A stretch of DNA of 64,000 nt from JAXDMK01 sp963765955 (lineage in GTDB: Bacteria; Actinomycetota; Acidimicrobiia; Acidimicrobiales; AC-14): assembly GCA_963765955.1 (NCBI GenBank), contig CAVXYA010000010.1, positions 372,001 through 436,000 on the forward strand, read 5' to 3'. The position numbers were made by a program, and so were the translations under genes. The notes under the pieces were generated by a model. The model ran no database searches and was not told where the DNA came from. It saw only the letters and a list, made by a program, of their open reading frames with translations. Shown piece by piece: positions 6,470 through 14,158 of the stretch (position 1 is the first letter of the stretch; each line of letters begins with the position of its first letter).

Positions 6470-9145
6470 ATGGCGGCCATGATGCGGGCTACCACCCTCA
6501 AGGCCAGCGGTGCAGGCGTGGCGGGGCTGGTGGGCTACTACGCCGGTCTGGCCGAGGACCAGCTCAGGCGGGATGGGCGGATCCGGGGGCCGATCGACTA
6601 CTACCTCGACCCGAACGAACCGCCGGGACAGTGGTGGGGCCGGGGACGTCCCGCAGTCGGGCTGTCGGGCAACGTCAGGTCGGAGCAGCTGGAGGCGATG
6701 CTCGACGCCAGCCATCCCGGACAAGGTGGCAGGCTCGGTAGGGGCTTCGGAGGCGAGTCGGCCCGGGCATTCGACGCCACCTTCTCTGCTCCCAAGAGCG
6801 TCTCAGTTCTCTGGGGAGTGAGCTCCGACGCCTGGGTGCGGGCAGAGGTCCTCGCCGCCCACGACGCGGCCGTCGTCGCCGCACTCGACTGGTTCGAGCA
6901 GCACGGGGGCGTCACCCGCCGGGGCACCAACGGGGTCCACCAGGTCGACACCAGAGGTCTGGCAGTGGCGCTGTTCCGCCAGCACACGAGCCGCGACGTC
7001 GACCCCCAGCTGCACACCCACGCCTTGATCTGGGCCAAGGTCCAGGACCCGGCCGGCAAGTGGCTATCGCTCGACGCCCGGTTCCTCAAACAGCAGCAGC
7101 GCTCCATCGGATGGATCTACACGGCCGCCGTGCGCTCGGAGCTATCGGCTCGTCTTGGGGTGTCATGGGGCCCGGTCAGCGAAGGCCACGCCGATGTCGA
7201 TGGGGTACAGGCCGAGCTACTCACCTTGTTCTCCCAGCGCCACGTCCAGGTCGACGCGAGGCTGGCCGAGCTGTTGGCCGTATGGGTGGACGACCACGAT
7301 GGCGCTGAGCCCGACCCCCGCACCCGCTACCGCCTCGAGCGCAGGGCGGTGCTCGACAGCCGACCGGGCAAGTCCGAGCCGATGCCGGCCGACGAGCTGC
7401 GAGCGGCGTGGCAGGCCCGGGCGCAGGAGGCCGGGCTCGACGACCTGACCCTGCCTCACGGCTCACGGCCGGTCGGCCATGCGATCCCAGACGACGAGGC
7501 GTTGATCGCCGCTGCCCTGGATGCCGTCTCATCGTCGTCGTCAGCTTGGCTGCGGGCCGACCTGGCGCGTGAGATCGCTGCACGGCTCCCGAGCGGGGTG
7601 GCCGCATCCGCCGCCGACTTGGTGCGGATCGTCGACGAGCTGGCCGAGCGGGCTGCCGAGCGATGCGTCGAGCTCCATCCGGTGTCGAGGGCGGACGGGG
7701 CTCGCCGGGCCGATGGCCGGCCGCTCACCGAGCACGTGGTGGACCGCAGGCTCAGCACGCCCGCGGTGCTGGACCAGGAGGCGCAACTGCTTCGCTGGGC
7801 TCGGGCCAACATCGGCCCCCGTCCGGCGCTGGCCCCAGGTGACGAGGCGCAGGCAGCGGCGGCCCGGGCTGTCGCCGGCCATCGCCGCCTCGTGCTGGTC
7901 GTGGGGCCAGCCGGCACTGGCAAGACGACCATGCTGTCGACCGCCGTCGCGGACCTTGCCGACCAGGGACGAGCGGTTGTGGGTCTGGCGCCCTCGGGAA
8001 AGGCGGCGGACGTGCTGGCCCGGGAGACGGGCCTGCCGGCTACCACGTTGGCCAAGCTGCTCTACGAGCACAGCCGCGCCGCGGGAGCCCGACCCGAATG
8101 GCAGCTGCACCCTGGGACGACCGTGGTCCTCGACGAGGCCGGGATGGCGTCGACCGACGACCTCTCTCGCCTGGTCGCCCTGGCCGACCTTCACGGATGG
8201 CGGCTGGTGTGCGTCGGAGACCCGGCCCAGTTGCCGGCGGTGGGCCGAGGCGGGATGTTCGCCCACTGGTGCGCGATCGCTCCGACTCACAGCCTGGAGG
8301 AGGTCCGCCGCTTCACGGAGGCCTGGCAAGCGGGAGCCAGCTTGTTGCTCCGCGAAGGTGACCCGGGCGCCGCCGCGCTCTACGGCCAGCACCAGCGGCT
8401 GCGCACCGTCCATCCCTCACTTGTCGCCGACCGGGTCAGCCGCCAGTACGAACGGCGCGCCGCAGGCGGCGCCACCGTGGCGATCACCACCGCGTCTCGC
8501 GGTACCGCCCGGACGATCAACATCGAGATTCAGCGTCGTCGCAACCCCCGTCAGCTCGGACGATCAGTCATCCTGGGTGACGGGACGCGAGCCTTCGTCG
8601 GTGACCAGGTAGCCACCCGACGCAACGACCCCGGCCTCGTCACCGCCAGTGGCACCGCGGTGCGCAACCGCCAGACGTGGACGGTCACGGCCGTCGAGGC
8701 CGACGGGGCGCTCACCGTGGCCGACGGCGAGCGCGGGTCGGTGTGTCTCCCTGCGACGTACGTCGGCCGCCACGTCGAGTTGGGCTGGGCCGTCACGGGC
8801 TATGGCAACCAAGGGACAACCGTCGATCACGGCATCTGTGTGATCGAGCCGGCGAGCACCCGGGCCGGCATCTACGTGGCCATGACCCGAGGCCGGGGCC
8901 GCAACGTCGCCTTGATCGTCGACCGCACCGGCAGCGCCGACGCCGAGGTGTGCTTCGCCGCCGCCATCGCCCGGCCACCCAACGCCGGTACTGCCCACGC
9001 CGTCCGAGACAGGCTCTACCGAGCCGCCGGCGTCGCTCCGCCGGAGCCGGTCCTCCCGGCCTTGACGGACGACGACGCCGCCCGGCGGATGGCCGAGCAC
9101 CTCAGCCGACTGCCGGTCCGGCGGCCACCGGGTCTGAGCCGATGA
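6470..9145 (+). CDS. MobF-family relaxase/helicase (TraA/TrwC-like)
   Basis: 891 residues. The N-terminal 300 residues are a TrwC-type relaxase: YYAGL near residue 25 (two adjacent candidate catalytic tyrosines), FSAPKSVSVLWG, and the metal-binding histidine triad in HTSRDVDPQLHTHALIW. It would nick oriT and bind the 5' end of the transferred strand. From about residue 470 follows an AAA/SF1 helicase: Walker A VGPAGTGKTT, Walker B VVLDEAGM, motif III VGDPAQLPAVGRGGM, and a UvrD_C-type motif GYGNQGTTVDH with motif VI AMTRGRGRN. Length and order match complete MobF proteins. Start 6470 lacks a clear ribosome-binding site; the ATG at 6479 is an alternative. No coupling protein or T4SS genes are visible in the element. 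Confidence 0.93.
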   Translation: MAAMMRATTLKASGAGVAGLVGYYAGLAEDQLRRDGRIRGPIDYYLDPNEPPGQWWGRGRPAVGLSGNVRSEQLEAMLDASHPGQGGRLGRGFGGESARAFDATFSAPKSVSVLWGVSSDAWVRAEVLAAHDAAVVAALDWFEQHGGVTRRGTNGVHQVDTRGLAVALFRQHTSRDVDPQLHTHALIWAKVQDPAGKWLSLDARFLKQQQRSIGWIYTAAVRSELSARLGVSWGPVSEGHADVDGVQAELLTLFSQRHVQVDARLAELLAVWVDDHDGAEPDPRTRYRLERRAVLDSRPGKSEPMPADELRAAWQARAQEAGLDDLTLPHGSRPVGHAIPDDEALIAAALDAVSSSSSAWLRADLAREIAARLPSGVAASAADLVRIVDELAERAAERCVELHPVSRADGARRADGRPLTEHVVDRRLSTPAVLDQEAQLLRWARANIGPRPALAPGDEAQAAAARAVAGHRRLVLVVGPAGTGKTTMLSTAVADLADQGRAVVGLAPSGKAADVLARETGLPATTLAKLLYEHSRAAGARPEWQLHPGTTVVLDEAGMASTDDLSRLVALADLHGWRLVCVGDPAQLPAVGRGGMFAHWCAIAPTHSLEEVRRFTEAWQAGASLLLREGDPGAAALYGQHQRLRTVHPSLVADRVSRQYERRAAGGATVAITTASRGTARTINIEIQRRRNPRQLGRSVILGDGTRAFVGDQVATRRNDPGLVTASGTAVRNRQTWTVTAVEADGALTVADGERGSVCLPATYVGRHVELGWAVTGYGNQGTTVDHGICVIEPASTRAGIYVAMTRGRGRNVALIVDRTGSADAEVCFAAAIARPPNAGTAHAVRDRLYRAAGVAPPEPVLPALTDDDAARRMAEHLSRLPVRRPPGLSR

Positions 9146-9215
9146 GCGGCACACCGCGAGATCTGGCGGGGCTCAGCGGCCTAGTTGAGGTGATACCGCC
9201 ACAGGAGGACACACC

Positions 9216-9413
9216 ATGTCGACCACCTCTTCCGACCGTCTGCCGCTGGACCTGGCCGCCGTGGCCGAACGCCTCGGCGTCAACCAGCGCCACGTCCGGC
9301 GCCTCGTCGCTGAGCGCCGGATTCCGTTCGTCAAGTGGGGCCACCTACTCCGCTTCGACCCCGCGGAGATCGAGGAGTGGCTGGATCAGGCCCGGATCAA
9401 GTCCGAATTGTGA
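9216..9413 (+). CDS. xis: Excisionase-like helix-turn-helix protein
   Basis: 65 residues with AGGAGG 7 bases before the ATG. LDLAAVAERLGVNQRHVRRL followed by VAERRIPFVKWGHLLRFDPA and EIEEWL is the MerR/HTH_17 excisionase fold. Located between relaxase and integrase, it is the natural recombination directionality factor of the element, bending DNA at the arm region to favour excision. Assignment to excisionase rather than a transcription factor rests on size and context. Confidence 0.8.
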   Translation: MSTTSSDRLPLDLAAVAERLGVNQRHVRRLVAERRIPFVKWGHLLRFDPAEIEEWLDQARIKSEL

Positions 9414-9671
9414 TCAGGTGAGGTGCGGACCGCGGCGGGTGTGGAACCCTGTGCCCAGCAGGCTCTCCCGGCAAGATCCGAAGACGAGGGTGCCATCGGG
9501 GTCCCGGCTCACGACCAGGGCCAGTGCCGGCGGAACCTCGTCGTCACCGACCACGAGATAGTCGCCGGGGTGCGGGTCGAGCGGCAGGCGCGCATGACGC
9601 AGGTTCCCGGTGACGATGCCAGGCTCGTACTCCTGGTGGTCGTCCACCCAGAGCTCGACCGTCGGCGCCAT
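9414..9671 (-). CDS. Hypothetical protein upstream-linked to hicB
   Basis: 85 residues (MAPTVELWVDDHQEYEPG, LDPHPGDYLVVGDDEVPPAL). One base separates its start from the hicB stop, so it is the last gene of the int-hicA-hicB transcript. Mixed beta strands, no membrane segment, no motif I recognise. Convergent with the excisionase gene, ending right at its stop. Confidence 0.6.
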   Translation of the reverse strand: MAPTVELWVDDHQEYEPGIVTGNLRHARLPLDPHPGDYLVVGDDEVPPALALVVSRDPDGTLVFGSCRESLLGTGFHTRRGPHLT

Positions 9672-9672
9672 G

Positions 9673-9888
9673 TCAGCCCGCGTAGAGCGCCGGGCGGTAG
9701 CGGGGTTCGGGGACCAATCGACCCGTGTCGCGAGCCGCCTCGAGCCAGGCGGCTTTGGCCAGTGCCACCTCTGCCAGCGCCTGCTCAGGCGTCTCGCCGA
9801 ACGCGGAGCAACCCTCGAGGTCGGGAATGTCGGCGATGTAGCCCTTGTCCTCGTCGCTCCAGAAGACGTTGATGTGGTAATCGCTCAC
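9673..9888 (-). CDS. hicB: HicB-family antitoxin
   Basis: 71 residues; INVFWSDEDKGYIADIPDLE, GCSAFGETPEQALAEV is the degenerate RNase H-fold HicB signature. It would bind and inhibit HicA. It lacks the C-terminal HTH/RHH DNA-binding region of long HicB proteins, so autoregulation may need another protein. Its start overlaps the hicA stop by 4 bases (ATGA), a toxin-first order. Confidence 0.85.
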   Translation of the reverse strand: MSDYHINVFWSDEDKGYIADIPDLEGCSAFGETPEQALAEVALAKAAWLEAARDTGRLVPEPRYRPALYAG

Positions 9889-10139
9889 GGCTCCTCCAAT
9901 GACAAACCGTACCGCTCGACCACTCTGACGAACTGCCGCACCTGGTAGGGCTTCGCCTCTCCCTTCACATTCTGGAGGTTGAGCACCTCGCGCACGTCGG
10001 GCCGGGCGTAGAGGTGGTGGCTCCCTGAGACCCGGACGAGCCGAAAGCCGAAGGCCTCGACGAGCGCCTGCATGTCGCGAAAGCTGACGTTGGCGAGGTC
10101 GCCGCGGGCGAGACGCTTCAAGAGCTTGGCCGGGTCCAT
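9885..10139 (-). CDS. hicA: HicA-family mRNA interferase toxin
   Basis: 84 residues; FGFRLVRVSGSHHLYARP contains the catalytic GSHH histidine, followed by LNLQNVKGEAKPYQVRQFVR, the standard HicA double-stranded RNA-binding-like fold. It is predicted to cleave mRNA and be neutralised by the downstream HicB. Its ATG directly follows the integrase TAG with no spacing, so translation is probably coupled to the integrase; that would tie addiction to an integrated state. Confidence 0.85.
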   Translation of the reverse strand: MDPAKLLKRLARGDLANVSFRDMQALVEAFGFRLVRVSGSHHLYARPDVREVLNLQNVKGEAKPYQVRQFVRVVERYGLSLEEP

Positions 10140-11291
10140 CTACGAGAACAGCGCCTTGCCAAGACGGTCAGCCGCCTCCCTCTGCATGGTGGGCGTGACG
10201 TGGCTGTAGAGGTTGGTGAAGAGGGTCGCGTCGGCGTGGCCCAGGCGTTCGGCCGCGACCTTGGGCGAGACGCCGTTGGCCAGCATCAGGGTGGCGCTCG
10301 TGTGGCGCAGGCCATGGGCCGTGAGCCGGGGCAGGTTGGCCTCGACCGACAGCACGGCGAGCTGCCGTGAAAGGGACTGGGGGTGGTAGGGACCGCCATC
10401 GACACGTGTGAACACGTGGTCGCTCTCGACGTAGTCGGCCGACGCCAGCCGCTCCTCGGCTTGGCGCTTCCGTTGCTCACGCAGGATTCGCACGAGTTGA
10501 TCGTCGAGATCGATCGTGCGGACGGCGTCGCGGCTCTTGCCGGACGAGGCGACGACCTCGTAGCCGATCGTCGACGAGAACTCGACGACGCGCACCAGGC
10601 GCGCCTCCAAGTCGACGTTCGGCCACCGCAGCGCGACCAGCTCCCCGATCCGCAGACCGGCGCTCATGAGGAACGCCCAGATCGGGAACGTCCGGTCGGT
10701 CTCCATGAAGCCGAGAAACGTCCGCGCCTCCTCCGGGCTCCAGTGGCGAGGGATAGACCGGGAACGTGTCGGCCGGGGTGTCGAGACAAGTGGGTTCACC
10801 ACCATCAGCCCGTTCCTCACCGCCATCTTGAAGGCGCCGGCCAGCGGCGCCCGGGCGAGGCGGATCGTGTTGGGCGCCAACGGCTTGCCGTTCTTCGAGC
10901 CGCCGGCCTTGGCCAGCCGCCGCTGCCACTCCAGGACCGCCTCCGGCGTCAAGTCCCGCAGCCGCCGCTCGCCCAGCAACGGCCGGACGTACACCTCGGC
11001 GTTCTTGCGATAGTCGAAACGGGTCTTCACCGACAGCCGGCCGTCGGCGTCGAGGCCGTCGAGGTACAGGTCGAGCAGTCCATTGACCGTCATCGCCGAC
11101 GACGACGGGCGGGCCACGGTGCCGACCCCGGCGAGCAGCTCCTTGCGAGCCCGGCCCGCCTCACCGGCCGTCCGGAAGCCTCGTTTGGTGACCTGCGACC
11201 GGCGGCCCGTCAGCGGGTCGCGGCCGAGCGTCGCCTTGAAGTACCAACCACCTTTTCCGTCGGCGTACACGCCCTCGGGTCGCACTGGCAT
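10140..11291 (-). CDS. int: Tyrosine site-specific integrase
   Basis: 383 residues from ATG 11291 (MPVRPEGVYADGKGG) with AAGGGGG 12 bases upstream; the longer GTTCTCAC-containing start at 11318 would read through an arm site and is less likely. N-terminal AP2-like arm-binding domain (WYFKATLGRDPLTGRRSQ), SAM-like core-binding domain, and catalytic domain with SAGLRIGE (Arg I), HGLRHTSA (His-x-x-Arg), LGHADATLFTNLYSH (His and nucleophile Tyr). All catalytic residues are present. It lies 115 bases from the 3' end of tRNA-Arg, its attachment site. Confidence 0.93.
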   Translation of the reverse strand: MPVRPEGVYADGKGGWYFKATLGRDPLTGRRSQVTKRGFRTAGEAGRARKELLAGVGTVARPSSSAMTVNGLLDLYLDGLDADGRLSVKTRFDYRKNAEVYVRPLLGERRLRDLTPEAVLEWQRRLAKAGGSKNGKPLAPNTIRLARAPLAGAFKMAVRNGLMVVNPLVSTPRPTRSRSIPRHWSPEEARTFLGFMETDRTFPIWAFLMSAGLRIGELVALRWPNVDLEARLVRVVEFSSTIGYEVVASSGKSRDAVRTIDLDDQLVRILREQRKRQAEERLASADYVESDHVFTRVDGGPYHPQSLSRQLAVLSVEANLPRLTAHGLRHTSATLMLANGVSPKVAAERLGHADATLFTNLYSHVTPTMQREAADRLGKALFS

Positions 11292-11307
11292 GGGCCAGAT
11301 CCCCCTT

Positions 11308-11377
11308 GTGAGAACCACTGTGAGAACCGCCCTACGAGCCAGGCAGCGAGGCTTTGGTTCTCAAAATGTTCTCACGG
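11308..11377. repeat. Integrase arm-type sites, right end
   Basis: GTGAGAACC at 11308-11316 and 11320-11328 (12-base spacing, as at the left end) and, in opposite orientation, GGTTCTCA at 11356-11363 and GTTCTCACGG at 11368-11377 (again 12-base spacing). These pairs match the GGTTCTCACGG tandem at 2885-2907. They lie between the integrase start and the attachment core, the expected place for arm sites. Confidence 0.65.
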
Positions 11378-11432
11378 CACCCTCGCCGGGAACAATCCAC
11401 AGGCCACAAAACGCTGTGACCTGGACTTTTGT

Positions 11433-11477
11433 GGTGCGCCCGGAGAGATTCGAACTCCCAACCTTCTGATCCGTAGT
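11433..11477. repeat. attR-like 45-bp direct repeat (within intact tRNA-Arg)
   Basis: Identical to 2699-2743 and forms the 3' half of the functional tRNA-Arg gene, including the T-arm GAGTTCGAATCTC on the minus strand. Crossover probably occurs inside this core, near the anticodon loop or T-arm. Confidence 0.9.
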
Positions 11478-11507
11478 CAGATGCTCTATCCGTTGAGCTA
11501 CGAGCGC
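11435..11507 (-). tRNA. tRNA-Arg (anticodon ACG)
   Basis: Cloverleaf readable on the minus strand: acceptor GCGCTCG paired with CGGGCGC (one G-U), D-arm GCTCAACGGATAGAGC, anticodon arm TCTGA CTACGGA TCAGA with anticodon ACG, T-arm GGGAGTTCGAATCTCTC-like, discriminator A, and CCA encoded at 11432-11434. It is the integration target of the element to its left and stays intact because the element restores the 3' end. Confidence 0.95.
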
Positions 11508-11550
11508 GGTGTGACCAGCTTACCCCTGGCCCGTGGAGGCGCTGATCTGG

Positions 11551-11640
11551 CGGAGAGGGGGGGATTCGAACCCCCGAGGAGCCTTATCAGCCCCTAATCG
11601 CTTAGCAGGCGACCCCCTTCGGCCACTCGGGCACCTCTCC
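11551..11640 (-). tRNA. tRNA-Ser (anticodon GCT)
   Basis: Acceptor GGAGAGG pairs with CCTCTCC, discriminator G; anticodon arm TCGCC TGCTAAG CGA gives GCT; long variable arm typical of serine tRNAs (about 90 nt in total); T-loop GGTTCGAATCC. No encoded CCA is evident. Confidence 0.93.
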
Positions 11641-11689
11641 TGTGGTTACGAGTGTCGCACGCCCGCCGGAGCCGGCGCGTCCGAGATCG

Positions 11690-12127
11690 TCACGTGTCCA
11701 GGACGAGCGTGACGGGACCGTCGTTGACCAGCTCCACCAGCATGTGGGCGCCGAACCGGCCCGTCGCCACCCTCGCCCCCAGCCGTCGGAGCTCGGCGAC
11801 CACGGCCTCGACCATGGGCTCGGCCACCGCACCGGGCGCGGCCGCCACCCACGACGGCCGGCGGCCCCGGCTGGTGTCGCCGTAGAGCGTGAACTGGCTC
11901 ACCACCAGCACCGATCCACCGGCGTCGGCCAACGACAGGTTCATCACCCCGTCGGCATCGTCGAAGATCCGCAGGTGCCAGAGCTTGCGGGCCATGGCCC
12001 GTACGTTCTCCTCGGCGTCGTCGTGGGTGACGCCGAGCAGCACGCACAGTCCGGGCCCGATCTCCCCGACGACCTCCCCGTCGACCCGAACCCGAGCCTC
12101 GAGGACCCGCTGCACCACCGCTCTCAC
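11690..12127 (-). CDS. dtd: D-aminoacyl-tRNA deacylase
   Basis: 145 residues, full length for DTD. MRAVVQRVLEARVRVDGEVV at the N-terminus, the SQFTLYGD motif carrying the active-site region, and the C-terminal NDGPVTLVLDT with the Gly-cisPro-like loop near GRFGAHM are all characteristic. It hydrolyses D-amino acids from mischarged tRNAs in the cytoplasm (known family role). It stands alone between two tRNA-Ser genes. Confidence 0.95.
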   Translation of the reverse strand: MRAVVQRVLEARVRVDGEVVGEIGPGLCVLLGVTHDDAEENVRAMARKLWHLRIFDDADGVMNLSLADAGGSVLVVSQFTLYGDTSRGRRPSWVAAAPGAVAEPMVEAVVAELRRLGARVATGRFGAHMLVELVNDGPVTLVLDT

Positions 12128-12330
12128 GGCCTCGACAGTGCCACGACGGATGGGCCACCCGGGTCGCCGACGACGACGATGGACTCAGGAGAGGGGCTGG
12201 GACAACGCTTGGTCGGCGACGCCGGGTGGCGACACCGATGACGCTACTGACGGCCCTCGACGGGCGGGTATCCGGGCCGTGTGGTGCGTGTTACGGGTGG
12301 GCGACACCCGCATGACGGCGCCGAAGGGAG

Positions 12331-12413
12331 CGGAGGGAGTGGGATTTGAACCCACGGGACTCTCGTCCAAGGCTGTTCAAGAGCCTCGCATTCGGCCGCT
12401 CTGCCATCCCTCC
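12331..12413 (-). tRNA. tRNA-Ser (anticodon TGA)
   Basis: Acceptor GGAGGGA pairs with TCCCTCC, discriminator G; anticodon arm GGCTC TTGAACA GCC gives TGA; variable arm present; T-arm GTGGGTTCAAATCCCAC. It lies 25 bases from the pheA stop, on the same strand. Confidence 0.92.
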
Positions 12414-12438
12414 CGGGCGCCCGAGCCTACCGCCACCT

Positions 12439-13371
12439 CTATCGGCGGACCTGGGCCCGCAGCCCCTTCATCCACTCGTCGGCCGCCCGCCACGAGGCCT
12501 CCGCGTCGCGCCTGATCTCAGGGCCCTGGTCGCCCGCCTTGGGATAGGAGCCGAGGAACTTGAGGCCGGCCAGCTGGGCGTGCAGCTCCCGGAGGCAGTC
12601 GGCGACGACCTCGTCGTCGATGTGGCCCTCGAGGTCGATGATGAAGCAGTAGTCCCCCAGCGAGCTCTTGGTGGGGCGGGACTCCAGCTTGATCAGGTTG
12701 AGGTTGCGGGCCGTGAACTGGCCCAGGATGGCGTGCAGGCTTCCCGGATGGTTGTCCCGCTGGAAGCACACGATGCTGGTGACGTCGTGGCCGGTGGGAG
12801 CGGGGATGCCCGACGTCGCCACCACCACGAACCGGGTGGAGTTCTCGGGATGGTCCTCGACGTCGGCCGCCAGGACCTCCAGGCCGTAGAGCTTGCCGGC
12901 CAGGGACGAGCCCAGGGCGGCGGTGCCCTCGGCATGCGACTCACCCACCAGGCGGACGGCCTCGGCGGTGGAGTTGGCCGCCACCACCTCGACGTGGGGC
13001 AGCTGGCTGGCGAAGAACGCACCGCACTGGGCCATGGCGATGGGGAACGACACCACCTGACGCACGTCGTCGAGGGTCATGCCCGGCGCACCCAGCAGGT
13101 TCTGGCTGATGGCCATCACCACCTCCCGCTGGATGAGGAGGTCGTGGGCGAAGACGAGCGCGTCCATCACCTGGTTGACCGTGCCCTCGATCGAGTTCTC
13201 GATGGCGACGAAGCCGAGGTCGACCACGTCCGCCGCCACCGCGTCGAGCACGGCCGGCATCGACGGGAAGGCCATCAGGTCCCCGGCAGCCAGGTCGGGC
13301 TGGCCGAGGAGCGCCTGCTCGCCGAAGGTGCCGTGGGGGCCGAGGAAGCCGACTCGGGGCGTGGGAGCCAT
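12439..13371 (-). CDS. pheA: Prephenate dehydratase
   Basis: 310 residues from ATG 13371 (MAPTPRVGFLGPHGTFGEQA); a longer in-frame start at 13416 adds non-conserved residues. PDT domain: FLGPHGTF, AIENSIEGTV, and LLGAPGMTLDDV; C-terminal ACT domain: CFQRDNHPGSLHAILGQF and NLIKLESRPTKSSLGDYCF, with the ESRP motif that binds phenylalanine. It converts prephenate to phenylpyruvate and is feedback-regulated by Phe (family knowledge). Monofunctional, without a chorismate mutase domain. Divergent from larB, with 12 bases between the start codons. Confidence 0.95.
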   Translation of the reverse strand: MAPTPRVGFLGPHGTFGEQALLGQPDLAAGDLMAFPSMPAVLDAVAADVVDLGFVAIENSIEGTVNQVMDALVFAHDLLIQREVVMAISQNLLGAPGMTLDDVRQVVSFPIAMAQCGAFFASQLPHVEVVAANSTAEAVRLVGESHAEGTAALGSSLAGKLYGLEVLAADVEDHPENSTRFVVVATSGIPAPTGHDVTSIVCFQRDNHPGSLHAILGQFTARNLNLIKLESRPTKSSLGDYCFIIDLEGHIDDEVVADCLRELHAQLAGLKFLGSYPKAGDQGPEIRRDAEASWRAADEWMKGLRAQVRR

Positions 13372-13383
13372 GTCCGGACGATA

Positions 13384-14131
13384 ATGGCCCCTGTGGACGA
13401 GCCGACGCTGCGCCAATTGCTGGACGACGTCCGCTCCGGCGTGCTCTCGGCCGACGACGCCGTCAGCCGGCTGCGGCGGCTTGCCGTTCGCCGATCTGGG
13501 CTACGCCCGGGTCGACCACCACCGGGCCCTCCGCCAGGGTTTCGGCGAGGCGGTGTACGCCCCCGGGAAGACGCCCGAGCAGTGCGCCGGCATCGTCCAC
13601 GAGCTGCTGGCGGGAGGTGGCAGTCCGGTGATCCTCACCCGGACCGACGACGTCCAGGCGGAGGCGGCGATGGCGGCCAACCCGGGAGCCGTCCGCACCG
13701 GCACCACGCTGGTGTGGCAGCCCCGCTTGCTCCGGCCGGGGCGGGTGCTCGTTCTCACCGCGGGCACCGCCGACCTCCCGGTGGCCGGCGAGTGCGTGGC
13801 CACGCTGCGGGCCCACGGCTTCGATCCCATGCTGGTATCCGACGTGGGGGTGGCGGGCGTCCACCGGCTGCTGGCCAGCGCCGACGAGCTGGCGACGGCC
13901 GACGCGGTGGTGGTCGTGGCGGGCATGGAGGGAGCCCTGGCCAGCCTGGTCGGCGGGATGACGCCGGCGCCGGTGGTGGCCGTCCCCACCAGCGTCGGCT
14001 ACGGGGCGTCGCTGGAGGGCGTCACCGCCCTGCTGGCCATGCTGGCCTCGTGCGCGTCGGGGCTGACCGTCGTCGGCATCGACAACGGGTTCGGCGCCGC
14101 CTGCGCCGTCGTCCGCCTCCTCCCCGCATGA
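13384..14131 (+). CDS. larB: LarB, nickel-pincer cofactor biosynthesis carboxylase, one frameshift
   Basis: LarB carboxylates and hydrolyses nicotinic acid adenine dinucleotide in nickel-pincer nucleotide synthesis. The N-terminal helices (EPTLRQLLDDVRSGVLSADD, AVSRLRRL) are in the frame starting at ATG 13384; the catalytic PurE-like domain (PFADLGYARVDHHRALRQGF, VILTRTDDVQAEA, TAGTADLPVAGECV, GMEGALASLVGG, VGIDNGFGAA) is in the next frame from about 13481. One extra G at CTTGCCGTTC (13480-13487) explains the break: removing it gives RRLPFADLGYAR. Followed 28 bases later by larC, so the two act in the same pathway. Sequencing error is the simplest reading. Confidence 0.85.
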
Positions 14132-14158
14132 GGCCGACTGCCCGATGAGAACAGCCCA

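Larger units (their letters stand above)
2699..11477. mobile_element. 8.7-kb integrative element in tRNA-Arg(ACG)
   Basis: Bounded by a 45-bp perfect direct repeat. The right end keeps the intact tRNA-Arg with the tyrosine integrase gene next to its 3' end; the left end has only the tRNA fragment. Cargo in order: SHOCT protein, K+ channel, thermonuclease-like protein, lipoprotein, unknown protein, MobF relaxase, excisionase-like HTH, unknown, HicB, HicA, integrase. A relaxase without visible type IV secretion genes suggests a mobilisable rather than self-conjugative element, or actinomycete-type transfer. GGTTCTCAC repeats inside both ends look like integrase arm sites. Confidence 0.85.
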
